DNA of 64,000 nucleotides from Burkholderia pyrrocinia (GCF_001028665.1 NZ_CP011503.1:3224001-3288000), one strand, 5' to 3'. Numbered from the stretch's first letter, positions 7,885 to 17,103 are shown. Program-made: numbers and translations. The notes: generated by a model not told the origin, from the letters alone.

Positions 7885-8550
7885 ATGCGAATACTGCTCG
7901 TCGAAGACGACCCGATGATCGGCGAGGCAGTCCATGCTGCGCTGAAGGACGCGTCGTACGCCACCGACTGGGTCACCGACGGTGCGCACGCGTTGACCGC
8001 GTTCGCGGCGCAGCCCTACGACCTGATCCTGCTCGATCTCGGCCTGCCCGGCCGCGACGGGCTCGACGTGCTGGCCGGCATCCGCGCGAAGGACGCCAGC
8101 GCGCCGCTGCTGATCGTCACCGCGCGCGACGGGCTCGACGATCGCCTGCGCGGCCTCGACGGCGGCGCCGACGACTACATCGTGAAGCCGTTCGAGATGG
8201 CCGAGCTGCTCGCGCGGATTCGCGTCGCGATCCGGCGCCGGGCCGGCTCGGCCGCGCCGCTGCTGAGCAACGGCATCGTGTCGCTCGACCCGGCGACGCG
8301 CGAGGCCGCCGTCGACGGGCATGCGCCGGTCCCGCTGTCGAATCGCGAGTTCTCGCTGCTGCGCGCGCTGCTGGTTCGCCCCGGCGCGATCCTGTCGCGC
8401 CGCGAGCTCGAGGATCGCCTGTATGGCTGGGGCGAGGAAGTCGAAAGCAACGCGGTCGAATTCCTGATCCATTCGCTGCGCCGCAAGCTCGGCAGCACCG
8501 TGATCAAGAACGTCAGGGGTGCGGGATGGATGGTTTCAAGAAGCATCTGA
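7885..8550 (+). CDS. OmpR/QseB-type response regulator
   Basis: A 221-residue DNA-binding response regulator. The receiver domain (residues 1-115) has the acidic pocket ED at 7-8, phospho-acceptor Asp 51 in LILLDLGLPGRDG and Lys in YIVKPF. The C-terminal winged helix (about 125-220) shows LSNREFSLLRALL and LIHSLRRKLG. It belongs to the OmpR/PhoB class, closest to QseB/PmrA by pattern. The downstream histidine kinase gene overlaps its end by 25 bp, so the two are translated together. Confidence 0.93.
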   Translation: MRILLVEDDPMIGEAVHAALKDASYATDWVTDGAHALTAFAAQPYDLILLDLGLPGRDGLDVLAGIRAKDASAPLLIVTARDGLDDRLRGLDGGADDYIVKPFEMAELLARIRVAIRRRAGSAAPLLSNGIVSLDPATREAAVDGHAPVPLSNREFSLLRALLVRPGAILSRRELEDRLYGWGEEVESNAVEFLIHSLRRKLGSTVIKNVRGAGWMVSRSI

Positions 8551-9950
8551 GCGAGTCGATCGGGTTCCGCCTGTCGGTCGCGCTGTCGGCGGCGATCCTG
8601 GTCGTCGCAATGGCCGCGGCCGCGTTCGCGTTTTCGTCGGCGTTCGACGAGGCGCACGAACTGCAGGACGACGTGCTGCGCGAGGTCGCGACGCTGCTCG
8701 ACCGTGCGCGCGCGCCTTCGCCCCGGGCCGCCGGTGCCGGGCCCGCGCGAGAAAGCGACGAGCTGTCGCGCGTGATCGTGCAGCCGCTCGGCGGCGCACC
8801 GCAACCGGCCGCCGACGGCGCGCCGCGGCTTGCGCTGCCGCCGACGCTCGCCGACGGGCTGCATACGGTCGAAGCCGGCCGCAACGTGTATCGCGTGATG
8901 GTCCATACGCTCGCGAATGGCGAGCGCATCGCGGTCGCGCAGGAAGCCGGCATGCGCGACGACGTCGCACGCGAAAGCGCGTGGCGCACCGCGCTGCCGC
9001 TGCTGATCCTCGTGCCGATCCTGCTGCTGCTCGTCGCCGATCTCGTGCGCAAGCTGTTCCGCCCGGTAGCCGTGCTGTCCGCCGGCATCGACGCGCGCGA
9101 CGAACACGACCTGCGCCCGGTGCCGGCCGAGCACGTACCGGTCGAGGTGCGGCCGTTCGTCGTCGCGATCAACCGGCTGCTCGCGCGCGTCACGCAATCG
9201 GTCGACGCGCAGCGCCGCTTCGTCGCCGACGCCGCGCACGAGCTGCGCTCGCCGCTCACGGCGATGTCGCTGCAGGCCGAGCGCCTGGCCGACACCGACC
9301 TGCCGGACGATGCGCGCGCGCGGCTTGCCGCGCTGCGCGGCGGGCTCGACCGCAGCCGCCACCTGATCGGGCAACTCCTCGCGCTCGCGCGTGCGCAAAG
9401 CGCGCCGGCCGCGCCGCCCGGCGCCGTGTCGGTGCATACGATCTATCGCCGCGTGCTGGAAGACCTGATGCCGCTCGCCGACGCCAAGACGATCGACATC
9501 GGCGTCGACGACGGCCCGGACACCCGCGTGCCCGTCGACGAGTTCGAACTCACGTCGCTGGTCATGAATCTGGTCGACAACGCGATCCGCTACACGCCGC
9601 CCGGCGGACGCGTGGATCTGTCGACACAACGAACGGACACACACGTGTGCGTGACGATCGCCGACACCGGGCCGGGCATCGCGCCGCACGAACGCGAGCG
9701 CGTGTTCGATCCGTTCTACCGGGTGCCCGGCAACGCGCAGATCGGCTCCGGGCTCGGCCTGTCGATCGTGAAGATCCTCGCGGACCGGATGGGCGCCGAC
9801 ATCGCGCTCGCGTATGCGGACGAACCGGCATCGCGCGGGCTGCGCGTCTCGGTGCGGATTCCGCTCGTGCGGCCGTCCGGCGCAGCGCAGCCCGACAGCC
9901 TGGCCGATGCGCCGGCGCAAGACGCGCGGCGCGAAAGTCGCCGGACGTGA
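8526..9950 (+). CDS. Sensor histidine kinase
   Basis: A 474-residue membrane kinase paired with the response regulator it overlaps. A first membrane helix (about residues 13-38) and a second (about 155-180, LPLLILVPILLLLVADLV) flank a periplasmic domain of roughly 115 residues. Then come a HAMP-like linker, the HisKA box with phospho-accepting His 238 (ADAAHELRSPL), the N box (NLVDNAIRYTPPGG) and G boxes (ADTGPGIAP, GSGLGLSIVK). The signal sensed is unknown. The ATG at 8526 gives a start just before the first membrane helix. Confidence 0.93.
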   Translation: MDGFKKHLSESIGFRLSVALSAAILVVAMAAAAFAFSSAFDEAHELQDDVLREVATLLDRARAPSPRAAGAGPARESDELSRVIVQPLGGAPQPAADGAPRLALPPTLADGLHTVEAGRNVYRVMVHTLANGERIAVAQEAGMRDDVARESAWRTALPLLILVPILLLLVADLVRKLFRPVAVLSAGIDARDEHDLRPVPAEHVPVEVRPFVVAINRLLARVTQSVDAQRRFVADAAHELRSPLTAMSLQAERLADTDLPDDARARLAALRGGLDRSRHLIGQLLALARAQSAPAAPPGAVSVHTIYRRVLEDLMPLADAKTIDIGVDDGPDTRVPVDEFELTSLVMNLVDNAIRYTPPGGRVDLSTQRTDTHVCVTIADTGPGIAPHERERVFDPFYRVPGNAQIGSGLGLSIVKILADRMGADIALAYADEPASRGLRVSVRIPLVRPSGAAQPDSLADAPAQDARRESRRT

Positions 9951-9953
9951 GCG

Positions 9954-10418
9954 TCAGCCGCCGACCGTCCCGCGATCGATCTTGCGCGACAGGATGATCG
10001 ACGTGGTCGTGCGCTCGACGCCTTCGAGCGTGCCGATCTGGTCGAGCAGGTCGTTGAGCCGTTCGGGCGAATCGGCACGCAGCCACGCGACGTAGTCGTA
10101 CTCGCCGCTCACCGCGCACAGCAGCTGCACTTCGGGCATCCGGTCGAGCTTGCGCAACACGTCCTTGCCGAACTTCGGCGTGAGGATGATGCCGACATAC
10201 GCGTAGATGCTCGCATCGAGCACGTCCTGCCCGAGCCGGACGCTGTAGCCGGCGATCACGTTGGTGCGTTCGAGCCGCGCGATGCGTGCGACGACCGTCG
10301 TACGCGCGACGTCGAGCTGGCGCGCGAGATCCGCGACGCTTGCGCGCGCATCGGCTTGCAGCAGCGCGACGAGCTGCCGGTCGAGATCGTCGAGTTGATC
10401 GAGGCGGGGTGGACGCAT
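9954..10418 (-). CDS. Lrp/AsnC-family transcriptional regulator
   Basis: A 154-residue protein with an N-terminal helix-turn-helix (LDDLDRQLVALLQADARASVADLARQLDVARTTV) and a C-terminal RAM ligand domain (residues 65-150), as in Lrp/AsnC regulators of amino-acid metabolism. Its stop lies 3 bp past the convergent kinase stop. The neighbours do not show its target. One possibility is the saccharopine dehydrogenase-like gene 4 kb away, whose upstream palindrome fits a dimeric regulator, but that is a guess. Confidence 0.92.
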   Translation of the reverse strand: MRPPRLDQLDDLDRQLVALLQADARASVADLARQLDVARTTVVARIARLERTNVIAGYSVRLGQDVLDASIYAYVGIILTPKFGKDVLRKLDRMPEVQLLCAVSGEYDYVAWLRADSPERLNDLLDQIGTLEGVERTTTSIILSRKIDRGTVGG

Positions 10419-10815
10419 GAGGCTGGGCCGGCGTGCGACGCGCCGGCTGAGTGGAAGGTGACGCGATGATAGCGCCGAACGCCCGCACGCCCAAACGGCA
10501 TCGCACGACGGCGCAATCGCACGCCGTCATGCGGTCGCGCCGCCTTGTGCGTGCGCAACGTCCGCATCCGGATCGCACTTGCCGCTTGTTTGCCGCCTGT
10601 TTGCCGCGCCCGTCGCCGGTACGTGCCGGGCCATCGCGCGCCCCGTACCGAGCCGCTATGTCCCTTTCAATTTCGACTCGTATCGGATGTAAGCAAGTGT
10701 CGCATTCACCGCCGCGCCGCACGCAACGTGTTACTAATAACGTGCGACGCGAGATGCGCGCTTGCGGCAATTGCCGCCGCGCCCGCTCGCAAGACACCAC
10801 CCCGGAGAGCCAACC
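10419..10815. other. Intergenic region between Lrp and Spy-like genes
   Basis: No gene is evident in these 397 bp. The right part is relatively AT-rich and should hold the promoter of the Spy-like gene. One small dyad is visible, GTTA-CTAA-TAAC at 10730-10741, flanked by ACGT on both sides, about 80 bp before the ATG at 10816. I cannot assign it to a regulator. Confidence 0.4.
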
Positions 10816-11367
10816 ATGAAGAAAATCTCGCTCACCCTCGCTACGCTCGCCGTTGCAGCCAGCGCGTTCGCGCAAACCCCGGCGCCGGCGCAAGCGCCCG
10901 CTCCAGCCACCACGGCTGCGGTCGCGGCGTCGGCCCCGAGCGCCGAGCAGCGCGCGGCACGTCACGAAGCGCGCATCGAGCAGCGCATCAAGTACCTGCA
11001 CGACCAGTTGAAGATCACGTCGGCGCAGGAACCGCAATGGAAGACGTTCGCCGACACGATGCGCGGCAACGGCGAAACGATGGGCCGCCTCTATAGCGAA
11101 CGGATGGCCAAGCACGACGTCTCCGCGCTCGACGACATGAAGCAGTATGCGGAATTGTCGCAGGCGAACGCCGACGGCGCGAAGAAGCTCGCCGACGCAT
11201 TCGCGCCGCTCTACGCGAGCTTCCCGGCCGAGCAGAAGGCGCTGGCCGACACGACGTTCCGCAGCTGGCTGAACCATGGCGGCGAGCACCGCGGCAAGGG
11301 CAAGACGAAGGGCAAGGAAGGCAAGGCGGCAGCCGCACAGGCCGCCAGCGCACCCGCGCAACCCTGA
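10816..11367 (+). CDS. Spy/CpxP-like periplasmic protein
   Basis: A 183-residue secreted protein. A signal peptide of about 19 residues (MKKISLTLATLAVAASAFAQ) is followed by an Ala/Pro linker and a helical domain (RIEQRIKYLHDQLKITSAQEPQWKTFADTM). The pattern recalls the LTxxQ-type periplasmic chaperones and stress sensors Spy and CpxP. The C-terminus is Lys/Gly-rich (RGKGKTKGKEGKAAA), unusual for the family. GGAGAG lies about 10 bases before the ATG. It is probably monocistronic and possibly stress-induced; I see no CpxR box. Confidence 0.8.
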   Translation: MKKISLTLATLAVAASAFAQTPAPAQAPAPATTAAVAASAPSAEQRAARHEARIEQRIKYLHDQLKITSAQEPQWKTFADTMRGNGETMGRLYSERMAKHDVSALDDMKQYAELSQANADGAKKLADAFAPLYASFPAEQKALADTTFRSWLNHGGEHRGKGKTKGKEGKAAAAQAASAPAQP

Positions 11368-11497
11368 CGCCCTCGCCGCCGGCGCCGCGCTGCCCGTCCG
11401 GGCCGAACGGCGCCGCGTGTCCTGCCCGCGATCGGCGCGCGTCACACGGCGCGCCGAATTCGGGATAAGCTCCCGGCTTTTCCCGCACTTCCTCGCC

Positions 11498-11929
11498 ATG
11501 CTCGAACTCAAGCACATCGATCTGCGCACCGACCCGCAGGCCCGTCGCGTCGTCAAGGACGAAACCGTCGCCGTGTCATTCGCGGACGCCGACGGCGAAC
11601 TGATGAGCCTCGAAGGCCCGAACCGCTATGTCGCGGGCGACGCGCTGATCACGGGCTCGACCGGCGACCGCTGGGTCGTGTCGCGCGCGCGCTTCGACGC
11701 CAAATACCTGCCCGCCGATCCGGCACTCGCGCACGGCGCATCGGGCGCCTACCGGAACCGGCCGGCCGTCGTGCTCGCGCGCCGGATGGACGAGCCGTTT
11801 ACGATCGCCCGCTCGGAAAACGGCGACACGCTGCGCGGCGTCGCCGGCGACTGGGTGATGCAGTACGCGCCCGGCGACTACGGCGTCGTGCAGGCGCAGC
11901 GCTTCGCGCAGGTCTACCGCGACGCGTAA
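11498..11929 (+). CDS. PGDYG-motif protein of unknown function
   Basis: A 143-residue soluble protein ending in a domain with the diagnostic sequence VMQYAPGDYGVVQAQRF, which names the PGDYG family. Nothing biochemical is established for the family. The N-terminal half (KDETVAVSFADADGELMSLEG) is acidic and may be a separate small domain. I take the start at MLELKHIDLRT because upstream codons are Arg/Pro-rich and look non-coding. It converges with the gene at 11963-12325. Confidence 0.75.
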   Translation: MLELKHIDLRTDPQARRVVKDETVAVSFADADGELMSLEGPNRYVAGDALITGSTGDRWVVSRARFDAKYLPADPALAHGASGAYRNRPAVVLARRMDEPFTIARSENGDTLRGVAGDWVMQYAPGDYGVVQAQRFAQVYRDA

Positions 11930-11962
11930 TCCGCCGCGCCGGCATGATGCCGGCGCACACGC

Positions 11963-12325
11963 TCACGCAAAGTCTTCGTCGAGTTCGAGTTCCGCGTTGC
12001 GCTCGACGGCCTCGCCGGCCGCGTGACGCTCCTCGAGCGACCCGAGCATCGCTTCCGTATACGCATGCAGCACCGCATGGCTGCGTGCGCGCTGCATCGG
12101 CTTGAACGCGAGATAACGCGCGAGCGCGGCCGGCACGACGCGGATATCGAGTGTCATCCGCTTCGGCGTCGCGCCGAAACGCATCGCGAGCCAGTGTACG
12201 GACAGGAACCGCCCGCGCTCGTCGCTGCTTTCGGTGAAGCGCGTCTGCTCCGGAAAGAGATCGCAGATCACGCGCGCGAGCGCGTCGAACTCCGCGCTCT
12301 GGCATTCGATCAGATAGTCGTCCAT
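11963..12325 (-). CDS. Small uncharacterised protein
   Basis: A 120-residue protein beginning MDDYLIECQSAEFDALARVI, with acidic N- and C-termini and no membrane segment. It resembles short conserved Burkholderia proteins of unknown function, but I cannot give a firm family. It begins 13 bp after the stop of the YhfC-like membrane peptidase gene and is probably co-transcribed with it. Confidence 0.7.
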   Translation of the reverse strand: MDDYLIECQSAEFDALARVICDLFPEQTRFTESSDERGRFLSVHWLAMRFGATPKRMTLDIRVVPAALARYLAFKPMQRARSHAVLHAYTEAMLGSLEERHAAGEAVERNAELELDEDFA

Positions 12326-12338
12326 CCCGTCTCTCCCG

Positions 12339-13127
12339 TCAGGCTGCCGTACGCGACGGCCGGCACGTCTTCACCATCACGACGACCAGGATCGCGGCCA
12401 GCACGAAATACGCGGCCTCGACCCATCCGGCCGGCAGCACGCGCACCTGGTACAGCAGCGCCGGCGCCGCCGCGAGCGCATGCAGCACGATCGCGAGCGG
12501 CAGCACGCCCGCACGGCCGGCGCGCACGCCGCGCCAGACCAGCACCGACAGCGCAAGCTGCAGCACGAACGCCGCGCAGCGTTCGAGCAGCAACAGCAGG
12601 ATCGACTGTGCCGACAGCGTCGCGAGCATCACGTGCAGCCGCACGACGGTATCGCCCGGCAGGTCGGCAAGCTGCGTCTCGAGCTGGCCGCGGCTCGCCA
12701 GCCACGCGAGATACGACCACTGGCCCCACACCAGTACGCCGACGAACCACGCTTCGGCGCCGCCGTGACCGATCCCGTAGCCGATCGCGCGGCCGTCGCC
12801 GGCCGACGTGCCGTAGCGCCGGTTCAGGAAACGCATCCCGAGATAACGACCGACTTCCTCGAATACGGCGGTCGCGAGCGCGCTGTACGCGACGAACGCG
12901 AGCGGCTGCGTCAGCCAGCCATCCGCCGGCGTCTGGCTCAGCACGAGACCGTGGAACGCGCGTTCGACGATCATCGCAAACAGCGTGAAGACGGCGACGC
13001 CGACGATCGTGTCGCGGCGGTTGAGCGCGAGCGGCTTGCGCAGGATACGGAAGAGGACGAGCGGCAGCAGCGCGATGATCAGCGTGGCGGCGATCAGCAC
13101 CGCCAGCGTGACGGGAGCGACAGTCAT
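12339..13127 (-). CDS. YhfC-family intramembrane metalloprotease-like protein
   Basis: A 262-residue protein with about eight hydrophobic segments. The conserved polar motifs are EEVGRYLGMRFL (about residue 91) and GYGIGHGGAEA (about residue 117). These Glu and His residues in membrane helices are the features by which YhfC (related to CAAX/PrsW-type proteases) is recognised. The substrate is unknown. It is transcribed ahead of the small gene at 11963-12325 and away from ptxS-side genes; a role with either neighbour is not shown. Confidence 0.85.
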   Translation of the reverse strand: MTVAPVTLAVLIAATLIIALLPLVLFRILRKPLALNRRDTIVGVAVFTLFAMIVERAFHGLVLSQTPADGWLTQPLAFVAYSALATAVFEEVGRYLGMRFLNRRYGTSAGDGRAIGYGIGHGGAEAWFVGVLVWGQWSYLAWLASRGQLETQLADLPGDTVVRLHVMLATLSAQSILLLLLERCAAFVLQLALSVLVWRGVRAGRAGVLPLAIVLHALAAAPALLYQVRVLPAGWVEAAYFVLAAILVVVMVKTCRPSRTAA

Positions 13128-13181
13128 GTATTTCCTTGTTCGGGGCAGCGCACCTGGCGCGCTGCGTGCCCCGAATGATAC

Positions 13182-14225
13182 TCAGCTTGCGGTCGACGCG
13201 CGCGCAATCAGCTCGCCCGGCAGCATCGCGACGCGCACGTCGCCCGCTGCGCCGTCGATCCGCTCGTGCACGAATTCGACGGCCTTGTAGCCGATTTCGT
13301 AGGTCGGCTGACGGATCGTCGTGATGCCGATCAGCTCGGCCCATTCCGGATCGTCGATCGACAGCAGCGCGGCCTTCTGCTGCCACGCGGCGCCGAAACG
13401 CGCGCGCAGGTGGCGCGCGATCGCGAGTGCGACCGGCGCATTCGCGGCGAACAGCGCCGCACGCACGCCGCGCCGCGTTGCATCGTCGATGCGCGTATCG
13501 AGGTCGGCGAGCGCCGCCGCGGCCGCGTCGGGCTCGTTCAGGTCGAGCACGACCGTCGCCGGCACCGGCAGCCCGCGCGCATCCAGCGCCGCGCGGAACG
13601 CGGCTTCGCGCACGCGCCGCGAGCTGACGCGCTCGAACGGCTGCACGACGAAATGGATCGCGTCGAAGCCGTGCTCGATCAGGTGCGCGATCGCCGTCTC
13701 GATCGCATCGGCGTTGTCGAGGCCGATCAGGTCGGCCTCGAAACCCTCGACCGTCCGGTCGACCAGCACCGCCGGGATGCCGGCGCCGCGCAGCGGGCGC
13801 AGCACGTCCTCGTCGGCGCCGAGCGCGTTGACGATCAACCCTTCGACACGGTAGGTCGTGAGCAGCTGCAGGAAGCGGCGCTCCATCTCGACCTCGTTCG
13901 CCGCGTGACAGATGAGCGGCATGTAGCCGAGCGCATGGCACGCGTCCTCGACGCCCTGCAGCACTTCGACGGTATAGGGATTGGTCAGGTCGGCGGCGAG
14001 CATGCCGAGCAGCCGGTTGCGGCCGCGCTTGAGCCCGCGCGCCATCTGGTTCGGCCGGTAATTGAGCCGCGCGATCGCCGCCTCGATCCGCTGGCGCAGA
14101 TCGACGGACAGCACATGCGTCTCGCCGTTCAGGTAGCGCGAAACGCTGGTCTTGCCCGTGCCGGCCTCGCGCGCGACATCGCTGATCGTCGCCGGACGCG
14201 TCGTGGAAGGTTGCGAATCGGTCAC
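13182..14225 (-). CDS. ptxS: LacI-family repressor, probable PtxS
   Basis: A 347-residue LacI-family regulator. The helix-turn-helix is ATISDVAREAGTGKTSVSRYLNGE (residues 12-35), followed by the hinge helix (NYRPNQMARGLKRG) and the periplasmic-binding-like sensor domain. It lies beside the complete 2-ketogluconate gene set (kguD, kguT, kguK, kguE), the genomic partner of PtxS in Pseudomonas and Burkholderia. An 18-bp palindrome close to the published PtxS site TGAAACCGGTTTCA lies before kguE. I infer that it represses kgu genes and is released by 2-ketogluconate. It is separated from kguD by the repeat array at 14315-14492. Confidence 0.88.
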   Translation of the reverse strand: MTDSQPSTTRPATISDVAREAGTGKTSVSRYLNGETHVLSVDLRQRIEAAIARLNYRPNQMARGLKRGRNRLLGMLAADLTNPYTVEVLQGVEDACHALGYMPLICHAANEVEMERRFLQLLTTYRVEGLIVNALGADEDVLRPLRGAGIPAVLVDRTVEGFEADLIGLDNADAIETAIAHLIEHGFDAIHFVVQPFERVSSRRVREAAFRAALDARGLPVPATVVLDLNEPDAAAAALADLDTRIDDATRRGVRAALFAANAPVALAIARHLRARFGAAWQQKAALLSIDDPEWAELIGITTIRQPTYEIGYKAVEFVHERIDGAAGDVRVAMLPGELIARASTAS

Positions 14226-14693
14226 TGTCGTGCCTCGCGACGTACGATCCGCGCCGCTTCGTGAGCAGACGGACCTTTGTTGTTGGAAACGTAAGCCACC
14301 CGGCGGCCTCCTCTGTCGACCAGCGTTAGCGCTTTAGCGCTTACGCTGGTCCCATGCTTCGCGGTCGACCAGCGTCAGCCCTTCAACGCTTACGCTGGTC
14401 CCATGCTTCGCGGTCGACCAGCGTCAGCCCTTCAACGCTTACGCTGGTCCCATGCTTCGCGGTCGACCAGCGTCAGCGCTTCAGCGCTTACGCCGATCGG
14501 TCACGTGCAAAAGCAGTCGGCCGCACCGGACCTGGCGCGGATACCCGTCGCCGGACGCCGCCGGCAGGATTGCCGGGCCGTCGATGCGACGAGCGGGCGA
14601 TCATAACGCAGCCAGCCCTCCGGCACCAAGACCATCGACTCTAACGACGCCGGCACCCCGCCGACCGGCTGTCGCCCCGTTACCCGGCGCGGC
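14226..14693. other. Intergenic region carrying a tandem repeat array
   Basis: These 468 bp between kguD and ptxS hold no credible gene. Frames here (for example 14354-14644 plus) only read through the 49-bp repeats, whose length is not a multiple of three. The region must contain the ptxS promoter and the end of the kgu transcript. The repeat is described separately. Confidence 0.6.
14315..14492. repeat. Tandem array of a 49-bp unit, 3.6 copies, each a hairpin
   Basis: Units begin at 14315, 14364, 14413 and 14462; the last stops after 31 bp. Units 2 and 3 are identical; unit 1 differs at four positions. Each complete unit has exact 9-bp arms, GACCAGCGT and ACGCTGGTC, able to form a stem. 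In units 1 and 4 the middle also contains two AGCGCT palindromes, extending the symmetry. The rest of the unit is a constant spacer, CCATGCTTCGCG. Confidence 0.95.
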
Positions 14694-15668
14694 TCAGGCC
14701 CGCGCGAGCGCGTCCGGATTGACGAGATTCGTGCGCAGCGTGCCGGCCAGCGCGCCGACCAGGTTTTCCGCGGCGCAGCGTGCCATCGCGTGGCGCGTCT
14801 CGTGCGTCGCGGAGCCGATATGCGGCAGCGCGACGACGTTCTTCATCTGCAGCAGCGGCGAATCCGCCGGCAGCGGCTCCTTCTCGAACACGTCGAGCCC
14901 CGCGCCGCGGATCGTGCCCGCGCGCAGCGCGTCGACCAGCGCGGCTTCGTCGACGACGGGCCCGCGCGACGCGTTGATCAGGATCGCGCCGCGCTTCATC
15001 TTCGCGAATTCGGCCGTGCCGATCAGGTGGTGCGTTTCCGGCGACAGCGGCACCTGCACGCACACGAAATCCGACTGCGCGAGCAATTCGTCGAGCGTCA
15101 CGCGCCGCGCGCCGTACTGCGTCTCGGCTTCGGCATGCGCGGACCGGTTCGCGTACAGCACCTGCATCCGGAAGCCGAGCGCCGCGCGGCGCGCGACCGC
15201 GCCGCCGATCCGCCCGAGCCCGACGATGCCGAGCGTCTTGCTCTGCACGTCGGTGCCGTACAGGTCCGGGCCGATGCTGCGATGCCAGTGGCCGGCCTTC
15301 ACCCACTCGGCCAGCTCGACCACGCGCCGCGCGGACGCCAGGATCAGCGAAAACACCGTATCGGCGGTCGACTCGGTCAGCACGTCCGGCGTATGCGCGA
15401 GCACGATACCGCGCCGCGTGAAATCCGCGACGTCGAAATTGTCGTAGCCGACCGAGATCGTCGACCAGGCCTTCAGCCGCGGCGCGCGGTCGAGCATCTG
15501 CGGCGGGACCTTCAGGCTCGCGCCGATCGCGCCGTCCGCGTTGCCGAGCGCATCGGCAAGCGCGTCGGCGCCATCGGCCTGCACGACGTCCGCATGCTCG
15601 CGCAGGTACGCGAGAACGTCATCGGGCAGCGGCTTGTACGCGACGATACGAGGCTTCATCGGTTTCAT
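14694..15668 (-). CDS. kguD: 2-ketogluconate-6-phosphate reductase-like D-2-hydroxyacid dehydrogenase
   Basis: A 324-residue D-isomer-specific 2-hydroxyacid dehydrogenase. The nucleotide-binding motif LGIVGLGRIGGAVARRAAL is near residue 150. The catalytic Arg (NASRGPVVDE), Glu (GAGLDVFEKEPL) and His (LPHIGSATHETR) are all present. In the kgu pathway the enzyme reduces 2-keto-6-phosphogluconate to 6-phosphogluconate. The start codon overlaps the kguT stop (ATGA). A second ATG nine bases downstream (15659) is an alternative, as the ribosome site AAGGA sits very close to the first one. Confidence 0.9.
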   Translation of the reverse strand: MKPMKPRIVAYKPLPDDVLAYLREHADVVQADGADALADALGNADGAIGASLKVPPQMLDRAPRLKAWSTISVGYDNFDVADFTRRGIVLAHTPDVLTESTADTVFSLILASARRVVELAEWVKAGHWHRSIGPDLYGTDVQSKTLGIVGLGRIGGAVARRAALGFRMQVLYANRSAHAEAETQYGARRVTLDELLAQSDFVCVQVPLSPETHHLIGTAEFAKMKRGAILINASRGPVVDEAALVDALRAGTIRGAGLDVFEKEPLPADSPLLQMKNVVALPHIGSATHETRHAMARCAAENLVGALAGTLRTNLVNPDALARA

Positions 15669-16945
15669 TTTCCTTGCAGCGGCGCGGCGAGCGGATGCGC
15701 ATCGCGCGCCTGGGGTTTGACGGACAGTGTGAGGATCACCGCGGCGACGAGCGCGGCGCTCATGAATGCGTACGACGCGACGGGCGAGCCGGTCGCGCCG
15801 TTCAGGTAGCCGACGAAGTACGAGCCGACGAACGAGCCGAGCGCGCCCATGCTGTTGATCAGCGCCATCGCGCCGCCGGCGACGTTCTTCGGCAGCAGTT
15901 CCGGCACGATCGCAAAGAACGGGCCGTACGGCGCATACATCGCGGCGCCCGCGACCACCAGCAGCGCATACGAGATCCAGAAATGCGACGAGCCGAGCGC
16001 GTACGACGCGGCGAACGCAGCCGCGCCGATCAGCAGGAACGGCCATACGAAGCCGCGCCGCGAGCCGACCTTGTCGGAGGCCCACGAGGCGGCGAGCATC
16101 GCGATCGTCGCCGCGAGATACGGCAGCGCGGACAGCCAGCCGGTCGCGACCATGCCGAGATCGGAGCCGTTCTTGACGATCGACGGCAGCCACAGCACGA
16201 AGCCGTACACGCCGATGCTCCAGCAGAAATACTGCGCGCACAGCTTGATCACGGCCGGCGAGCGGAACGCCTCGCGATAGTTGCGTACCGGCTTGATCGC
16301 CGCCTGCTCGGCGGCGAGCGCGGCGTCGAGGTCGCGTTTTTCCTGCGCGTTGAGCCACGGCGAATCGGCCGGCTTGTCCTGCACGAGGAACCACCAGCAC
16401 ACGGCCCAGAGGACGGCCGGCACGCCTTCGGCGATGAACATGTGGCGCCAGCCGAATTCGTGCACGAGATAACCCGACAGGATCGACATCCACAGCACGG
16501 TGACCGGGTTACCGAGGATCAGGAACGTGTTCGCGCGCGAGCGTTCGTTCTTCGTGAACCAGTTGCTGATGTAGATCAGCATCGCCGGCATCACGGCCGC
16601 CTCGACGACGCCGAGCACGAAGCGGATCGCCATCAGCGACGGGATGTTGCTGACCACGCCGGTGAGCGCCGCGCAGCCGCCCCACAGGATCAGGCTGACG
16701 AACACGAGCTTCTTCACGCTGCGGCGCTCCGCATAGATCGCACCGGGAATCTGGAAGAAGAAATAGCCGAGGAAGAACAGCGCGCCGATCAGCGACGACA
16801 GGCCCTTGCTGATCCCGAGATCCTGGTTGATGCCGGCTGCCGCCGCGAACCCGTAGTTCGCGCGGTCGAGGTAGGCGAGGCTGTACGTGATGAACACGAT
16901 CGGCATGATCGTCCACCAGCGTCGGGCTGCGAGATTGGTTGCCAT
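15665..16945 (-). CDS. kguT: MFS transporter, probable 2-ketogluconate permease
   Basis: A 426-residue permease of the anion:cation symporter (phthalate/glucarate-like) MFS group with 12 predicted helices. Typical marks are DRANYGFAAA in helix 1, the loop AERRSVKKLVF between helices 2 and 3, and a long central loop. Position between kguK and kguD implies 2-ketogluconate uptake. AAGGAG lies before the ATG at 16945, which rules out the longer Arg/Pro-rich extension. The end overlaps kguD by four bases. Confidence 0.9.
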   Translation of the reverse strand: MATNLAARRWWTIMPIVFITYSLAYLDRANYGFAAAAGINQDLGISKGLSSLIGALFFLGYFFFQIPGAIYAERRSVKKLVFVSLILWGGCAALTGVVSNIPSLMAIRFVLGVVEAAVMPAMLIYISNWFTKNERSRANTFLILGNPVTVLWMSILSGYLVHEFGWRHMFIAEGVPAVLWAVCWWFLVQDKPADSPWLNAQEKRDLDAALAAEQAAIKPVRNYREAFRSPAVIKLCAQYFCWSIGVYGFVLWLPSIVKNGSDLGMVATGWLSALPYLAATIAMLAASWASDKVGSRRGFVWPFLLIGAAAFAASYALGSSHFWISYALLVVAGAAMYAPYGPFFAIVPELLPKNVAGGAMALINSMGALGSFVGSYFVGYLNGATGSPVASYAFMSAALVAAVILTLSVKPQARDAHPLAAPLQGK

Positions 16946-17103
16946 CAGAATGTCTCCTTTGTTGACCGGGCTGACGCTGCAGCGCTGCGCGGCCGGAACC
17001 GGTGCGTCAGCACCGCTCCGGTCGCCTGCTTTGCCGTCCGGTCTCACGCAAAGCGGTGCTTGATGCACGAAATTGAACCGCGGATTGTGCCGTGTCCGGC
17101 CTC

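Noticed and set aside
14315..14492. Possible CRISPR array
   Set aside because: Units abut directly without variable spacers and no cas genes are nearby; it is a simple tandem repeat.
14354..14644. Short plus-strand frame across the 49-bp repeats with a repeated peptide
   Set aside because: The repeat length is not a multiple of three, no ribosome site precedes it, and the peptide repeat arises only because frames restart in successive units.
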